Below, piece by piece: positions 22,142 to 22,653 of a stretch of DNA of 22,653 nucleotides; position 1 is the first letter of the stretch, and the number at the start of each line of letters is the position of its first letter. The stretch is from NCBI GenBank assembly GCA_001953115.1, contig LSSL01002051.1:1-22653 (forward strand), given 5' to 3'. The translations under genes were made by a program, and so were the position numbers. Under the pieces are notes generated by a model. That model saw only the letters and a list, made by a program, of their open reading frames with translations. It did not search any database and was not told the DNA's origin. This stretch comes from Smittium mucronatum (lineage: Eukaryota; Kickxellomycota; Harpellomycetes; Harpellales; Legeriomycetaceae).

Positions 22142-22270
22142 GCCGATTTAATAAACCAACCTTTCTAATTTCAATGAATCCCGGTTGTGGAAAGCTGAAT
22201 TTTCCCGTAGGTACGCAGCCGGTAGTCCGGCAGAGGAGCTTATTGTATTTAGGATAATAGTCTTTTCTAT
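22142..22270 (+). mobile_element. LINE 3'-end fragment (tail copy)
   Basis: This piece begins with AATAAACCAACCTTTCTAAT and TTCAATGAATCCC, which match the region just before and after 1485 in the first LINE. It then passes directly to the tail (GTAGGTAC...GGCAGAGGAG...GGATAATAG), skipping the roughly 170 bp of coding sequence and 3' untranslated region found at 1510-1680. It is therefore internally deleted or a variant subfamily. One frame reads NFNESRLWKAEF and then RYAAGSPAEELIVFRIIVF up to TGA at 22273. An extra C relative to the other copies (CCAACC for CCAAC) shifts the frame just before this. Confidence 0.65.
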
Positions 22271-22653
22271 GTGAAACCACCATCACCATAGTCGACAGGA
22301 AAAATAAAAATAACCGGTCAAAAATCCACCAGTGGACGGTGGACCGAAAAATCGGCGGAAAAGGAAACTGGACCAATCTTCAGCTGCTGTACCCTGGCCT
22401 GAAACTTGGCCTCCAGGACATTGGGAAAATGCGAATGGGGACCTTCCGGACCGTCCAGCGACTATCAAATATGAAGTTTTTAGATGAAAAATTTAAAAAA
22501 AATTGACCCTTCTGCAAAATCGATGTGCCCGAAACTGTCGACCACATCTTATTAAATTGCTCCCGATGGGACATACAGCGAAATGAAACGATCGTCCGGT
22601 TCATACCATCACCGATCCGCTCGGACATAAAAAACCAACTTTCTAATTTCAAT
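22271..22653 (+). pseudogene. LINE ORF2 C-terminal fragment, second copy, cut by the window edge
   Basis: This copy aligns over its whole 383 bases with 1103-1485, with roughly nine in ten bases identical by eye. It is better preserved. From 22273 one frame runs through TITIVDRKNKNNRSKIHQW, the Trp codon of NWTNLQ, YPGLKLGLQ and MRMGTFRTVQRLSNM to the zinc finger, and on to NQLSNFN at the window edge. Its only break is TGA at 22504-22506, exactly at the first Cys of the CCHC finger (TGT in the other copy). The other ligands remain as PFC, then DH and NC. It lacks the upstream RT core, so it is 5'-truncated. The minus-strand frames in this stretch are shadows. Confidence 0.88.

Noticed and set aside
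22128..22652. Three overlapping minus-strand open frames at the right end.
   Set aside because: They lie opposite the well-supported + strand LINE coding sequence and its tail. Their openness reflects the GC-richer LINE codons.

Overview
The window looks like a piece of a nuclear chromosome from an early-diverging fungus. It is very AT-rich, carries one intact intronless gene, and is otherwise filled with decayed retrotransposons and long AT-rich tracts. The retroelement proteins most resemble, from memory only, families common in insect-gut fungi of the Harpellales (Smittium/Zancudomyces type). That placement is an inference.

Layout. Positions 1-1735 hold the 3' half of a non-LTR (LINE) retrotransposon, broken by stops and frameshifts. 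It reads from the reverse transcriptase core to a C-terminal CCHC finger. Positions 2559-6063 hold a heavily decayed DIRS-like tyrosine-recombinase retrotransposon. No long open frame marks it, but gag-like, RT, RNase H, a DIRS-type linker and tyrosine recombinase can be read in order on the + strand by following frame changes. Positions 6064-14200 are AT-rich with an 8-bp minisatellite and no gene I can recognise. Positions 14228-14745 are a GC-richer island ending in the same LINE 3' tail. Positions 14746-20461 are again an AT-rich desert.

Positions 20462-21976 encode an intact 504-residue amino-acid permease of the cationic amino acid transporter type (APC superfamily). A 20-bp perfect palindrome lies about 130 bp upstream. 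Positions 22142-22653 hold two more LINE pieces: a 3' tail followed directly by a second, better preserved partial copy that runs off the window. It aligns base for base with 1103-1485.

Only the permease appears functional. The rest is a record of at least two retroelement classes that have decayed by small indels and G:C to A:T changes. No RNA genes, CRISPR arrays or bacterial-type operons were seen.
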